Program-made: the position numbers and the translations under genes
Shown: piece by piece, positions 61,891-64,000 of the stretch
Layout of the letters: each line of letters begins with the position of its first letter
Position numbering within the stretch: the first letter of the stretch is position 1
Assembly: GCF_024055575.1 (NCBI RefSeq)
Contig: NZ_JAMXOE010000007.1
Coordinates: 124,001 to 188,000 of the forward strand
DNA: 64,000 nucleotides
From: Mucilaginibacter flavidus
GTDB lineage: Bacteria; Bacteroidota; Bacteroidia; Sphingobacteriales; Sphingobacteriaceae
Direction: 5' to 3'
Notes under the pieces: generated by a model
The model's database searches: none
What the model saw: the letters and a program-made list of their open reading frames with translations, nothing else
Told to the model about the DNA's origin: nothing

Positions 61891-62403
61891 TCATTGGGTG
61901 TTTATTTTTGAAAACCTTTGTTTTAATTGTTCTTTTATCCTGTTTATTTTGGTGCGAATGTTTGTTTCGCTTAACCCCAATATTTCTGCCATTTCTTTAC
62001 CGCTTTTTTCTTCAAGGTATAGCAGCATCAGTGCCCGGTCGAACTCTTTCAATTCGCTGATGAATTGGTGTAAAAGGCTGAGCTCATATTCTTTATCGCC
62101 TTTGTCGTTCTCATCAGCAAACGCAATAATGCTGTCAGGCATAGGGGTTATCAGCTCTTTTTTTCTTTTTTCCTGCCGATAGGAAGCTATCGCCACGTTC
62201 AACGCGACCCGGTACATCCAGGTAGAAAGTTTGCTTTTTTCATCGTAGCTGGCAAAAGAGCGCCACAACTGCAGGATGATTTCCTGCATAAGGTCTTTTT
62301 TATCATCCTCGTCCTTTTTAAACGAATTGGCAATTTTGTAAATGATGCCCTTGTGCTGCTCAATTATGGATAAAAATTGTTCGTTTTGCTCAGGCGTGCC
62401 CAT
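61891..62403 (-). CDS. ECF-subfamily RNA polymerase sigma factor
   Basis: The 170-residue protein has sigma region 2 (DLMQEIILQLWRSFASYDEKSKLSTWMYRVALNVAI, about 38-73) and region 4 with a helix-turn-helix (LMLLYLEEKSGKEMAEILGLSETNIRTKINRIKEQLKQRF, about 121-160), and no region 3, as in ECF sigma factors. It would direct polymerase to a special gene set. The next gene on the strand encodes a membrane protein that may be its partner. Promoter and target genes are not identified here. Confidence 0.93.
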   Translation of the reverse strand: MGTPEQNEQFLSIIEQHKGIIYKIANSFKKDEDDKKDLMQEIILQLWRSFASYDEKSKLSTWMYRVALNVAIASYRQEKRKKELITPMPDSIIAFADENDKGDKEYELSLLHQFISELKEFDRALMLLYLEEKSGKEMAEILGLSETNIRTKINRIKEQLKQRFSKINTQ

Positions 62404-62758
62404 TTGTTTGCATATACTTTTACTAATTTAATTGTTAATTACAGGTAATTAGTAGCGCGGGGGAAAAGAATGTCACAAATAGATTTAAAATTCTTTTAAA
62501 TGCAGAAGCCCAGAATATGGACCGGTCTTTTATAACCCTAGGGGACATAAAGTATTGTGTCTCTACTGCTGGGAACACGTAACGCTCATGACCTTACCTG
62601 GCGGTGGCAAAATTGGCTTTAATGAAGCGCACCACGAACTGCCATAGGAATGTAAACTATAAAAGTTTCCTGTTTTTATTTAAAATATTTGCGTAGGCCG
62701 TTCGTCATGCTAATAAAGGCGACACCAAACAATTAACGCCTGCCGCAATTTAACATAC
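62404..62758. other. 355-bp spacer between divergent ECF sigma and phosphoesterase genes
   Basis: No gene is apparent. The middle holds a GTGTCTCTACTGCTGGG patch (about 62560-62576) related to the GTAGAGACGC repeats near proA. Promoters for both flanking genes should lie here, but I see no convincing TAnnTTTG box. Confidence 0.5.
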
Positions 62759-63937
62759 ATGAAAACACGACTTCCGTTTATTTTATTGGCATGGATAGCT
62801 GCCGATTTCTACTTTTTTAAAGCTGTTGAAACACTCACAAACAATCAATTTATTTTATGGGGATACTGGCTGGTTGATTTATTGCTTGCCTTAGGGTTTG
62901 CAGTTTTGATGAGCCGTGGTCGCGGTAACAGGTCGCCAGTCAATTTGATTGCCGCCCTGATGGCCGGCACACTACTTGCTTTTGTACCTAAAATTTTGGC
63001 AATGCCGGTTTTGTTGGGGGAGGACATTACGCGGATGTTCAGAAGCTTTCCGCCACGGAGTATTTGGGCAAGCGAACTTGCTGTATTTGTCGCCCTATTT
63101 GTTTTTATAAGTTTACTTTACGGCATGACCGGCGGGCGGCACCGTTATAAAGTCCACCGCGTAACCCTAAAGTTTGATGATTTGCCAAAGGAATTTGATG
63201 GCTTCACGATAACCCAATTATCTGACATCCACGCCGGCAGTTTCAGCAGTCGAAAAGGCGTTGAAAAAGGGGTTTCGTTGGTAAATAAACACAACAGTGA
63301 TTTAATTTTATTTACCGGCGACCTGGTGAACAACAAAGCAAGTGAGATGGATCCATGGATGGATACTTTTGCTAAACTGGATGCCCCATTTGGTAAGTAT
63401 TCAGTTTTGGGCAACCATGATTACGGCGATTATACCAGTTGGGAAAGCGAGGAGGCAAAAACGACTAACCTTGTAAGATTAAAACAAGTACATAAAGAAA
63501 TTGGGTTTAATTTATTGCTGAACAATTCCGTTCAAATAAAAAAGAACGGCGCCGCTATAGCTTTAATAGGAGTGGAGAACTGGGGCAAGGGCGGTTTTCA
63601 TAAATATGGCAGCTTAACCCGGGCAGCGGCAAATGTGGGCGACGATGAATTTAAGATCCTGATGTCGCACGACCCCTCACATTGGGAGGCAAAAACACTG
63701 GAACACGAAAAGCACATTAACCTTGCGCTCGCCGGGCATACGCATGGCATGCAGTTTGGCATCGAGTTGTTTGGTTTTCAGTGGAGCCCGGTAAAATATA
63801 TGTACCCCCAGTGGGCGGGTCTTTACGAACGCAAGGGCAAATACCTGTATGTTAACCGCGGCTTTGGCTTTTTGGGTTTTAAGGGCAGGCTGGGCATTTG
63901 GCCGGAGATAACTGTAATAACATTGAAAAAGAAATAA
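62759..63937 (+). CDS. Membrane-anchored metallophosphoesterase
   Basis: A 392-residue protein with about four N-terminal membrane helices (about 5-25, 32-50, 62-80, 100-122) followed by a calcineurin-type phosphoesterase domain. Metal-binding motifs are LSDIHAG near 157-163, TGDLVNN near 188-194, LGNHDYGD near 219-226, MSHDPSHWE near 302-310 and GHTHGMQFG near 330-338. Related YkuE/YaeI-type enzymes hydrolyse lipid-linked phosphates, such as UDP-sugar lipids, but the substrate here is not determined. The domain faces one side of the inner membrane. Confidence 0.93.
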   Translation: MKTRLPFILLAWIAADFYFFKAVETLTNNQFILWGYWLVDLLLALGFAVLMSRGRGNRSPVNLIAALMAGTLLAFVPKILAMPVLLGEDITRMFRSFPPRSIWASELAVFVALFVFISLLYGMTGGRHRYKVHRVTLKFDDLPKEFDGFTITQLSDIHAGSFSSRKGVEKGVSLVNKHNSDLILFTGDLVNNKASEMDPWMDTFAKLDAPFGKYSVLGNHDYGDYTSWESEEAKTTNLVRLKQVHKEIGFNLLLNNSVQIKKNGAAIALIGVENWGKGGFHKYGSLTRAAANVGDDEFKILMSHDPSHWEAKTLEHEKHINLALAGHTHGMQFGIELFGFQWSPVKYMYPQWAGLYERKGKYLYVNRGFGFLGFKGRLGIWPEITVITLKKK

Positions 63938-63968
63938 CACTTTGTTATCTTTCCGCAAAAAAAATAAC

Positions 63969-64000
63969 ATGAAAGTTGTTAGGGTTATGTACACGGTGCG
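63969..64000 (+). CDS. Start of a gene cut by the right edge
   Basis: The frame begins ATGAAAGTTGTTAGGGTTAT (MKVVRVMYTV), 31 bp after the phosphoesterase stop, and is open to the window end. Only ten codons are visible, so no family is assigned. A TATCTTTC box (63946-63953), one base off TAnnTTTG, lies 15 bp upstream. Confidence 0.55.
   Translation, partial: MKVVRVMYTV

Overview
The window looks like an ordinary chromosomal stretch of a Bacteroidota bacterium, most likely family Sphingobacteriaceae (Mucilaginibacter/Pedobacter-like). The grounds are a moderate GC content, typical Bacteroidota proteins (WbqC-like, DUF4296-type lipoprotein next to mutS2, MG2/plug-domain protein, type-3 ProS), promoters with the Bacteroidota -7 box TAnnTTTG, and many spacers filled with short direct and inverted repeats. 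I see no rRNA, tRNA, CRISPR array, prophage or intact insertion sequence. The genus is an inference from memory, not from a search.

Layout. 1-4.6 kb: 3' part of a sodium:solute symporter, a LOG-family nucleotide hydrolase and two tandem paralogous MFS exporters. 4.7-7.9 kb: a DUF2459-type membrane protein and the proline genes proB-proA. 8.1-12.8 kb: a phosphate operon in the order porin, pstS, pstC, pstA, pstB, with no phoU behind it. 13.2-19.3 kb: a tripartite RND efflux operon (TolC, RND pump, adaptor) ending in a MarR regulator. 19.4-25.5 kb: two small membrane proteins, WbqC-like protein, lipid A-type acyltransferase, GT2 glycosyltransferase and a large MscS channel. 25.5-33.8 kb: housekeeping genes aroQ, xerD, prmC, ribD, a DMT transporter, a YigZ protein, mgtE, bioB and a secreted nuclease. 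34-41 kb: a Tat-exported sugar isomerase-like protein, a tandem pair of unrecognised paralogous small proteins, an ethanolamine cluster (permease, eutB, eutC), an AurF-type diiron oxygenase and a VOC protein. 41.2-50.6 kb: a large MG2/plug-domain protein, aspartate kinase, GNAT, YggS, DUF4296-type lipoprotein, mutS2 and a CE2-like esterase. 50.7-59.5 kb: a disordered protein, the CoA-transferase pair scoA/scoB, udk, a LysM protein, a DUF4905-type protein, proS, a transsulfuration enzyme and a TIGR02757 protein. 59.6-64 kb: a secreted unknown, a small lipoprotein, an ECF sigma factor with a membrane partner, a metallophosphoesterase, and the first codons of a gene leaving the right edge.

How genes work together. 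The porin and PstSCAB form a complete phosphate import route from outer to inner membrane. TolC, RND pump and adaptor form one efflux machine with its probable MarR regulator. The Eat-type permease plus EutBC would import ethanolamine and split it to acetaldehyde and ammonia, without shell or EutE genes nearby. ECF sigma factor and membrane protein are probably a regulatory pair.

I found no clearly new multi-gene system. The most unusual feature is architectural. Many spacers carry short words (7-16 bp) repeated directly and inverted, and these start in or directly at the stop codon of the upstream gene. Some words have entered coding sequence, including a 7-bp tandem array in prmC and CCCCCT-type palindromes that supply the end of the transsulfuration gene and the start and middle of its neighbour. 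The unrecognised paralogous pair at 35.2-35.8 kb is the best candidate for an undescribed protein family.
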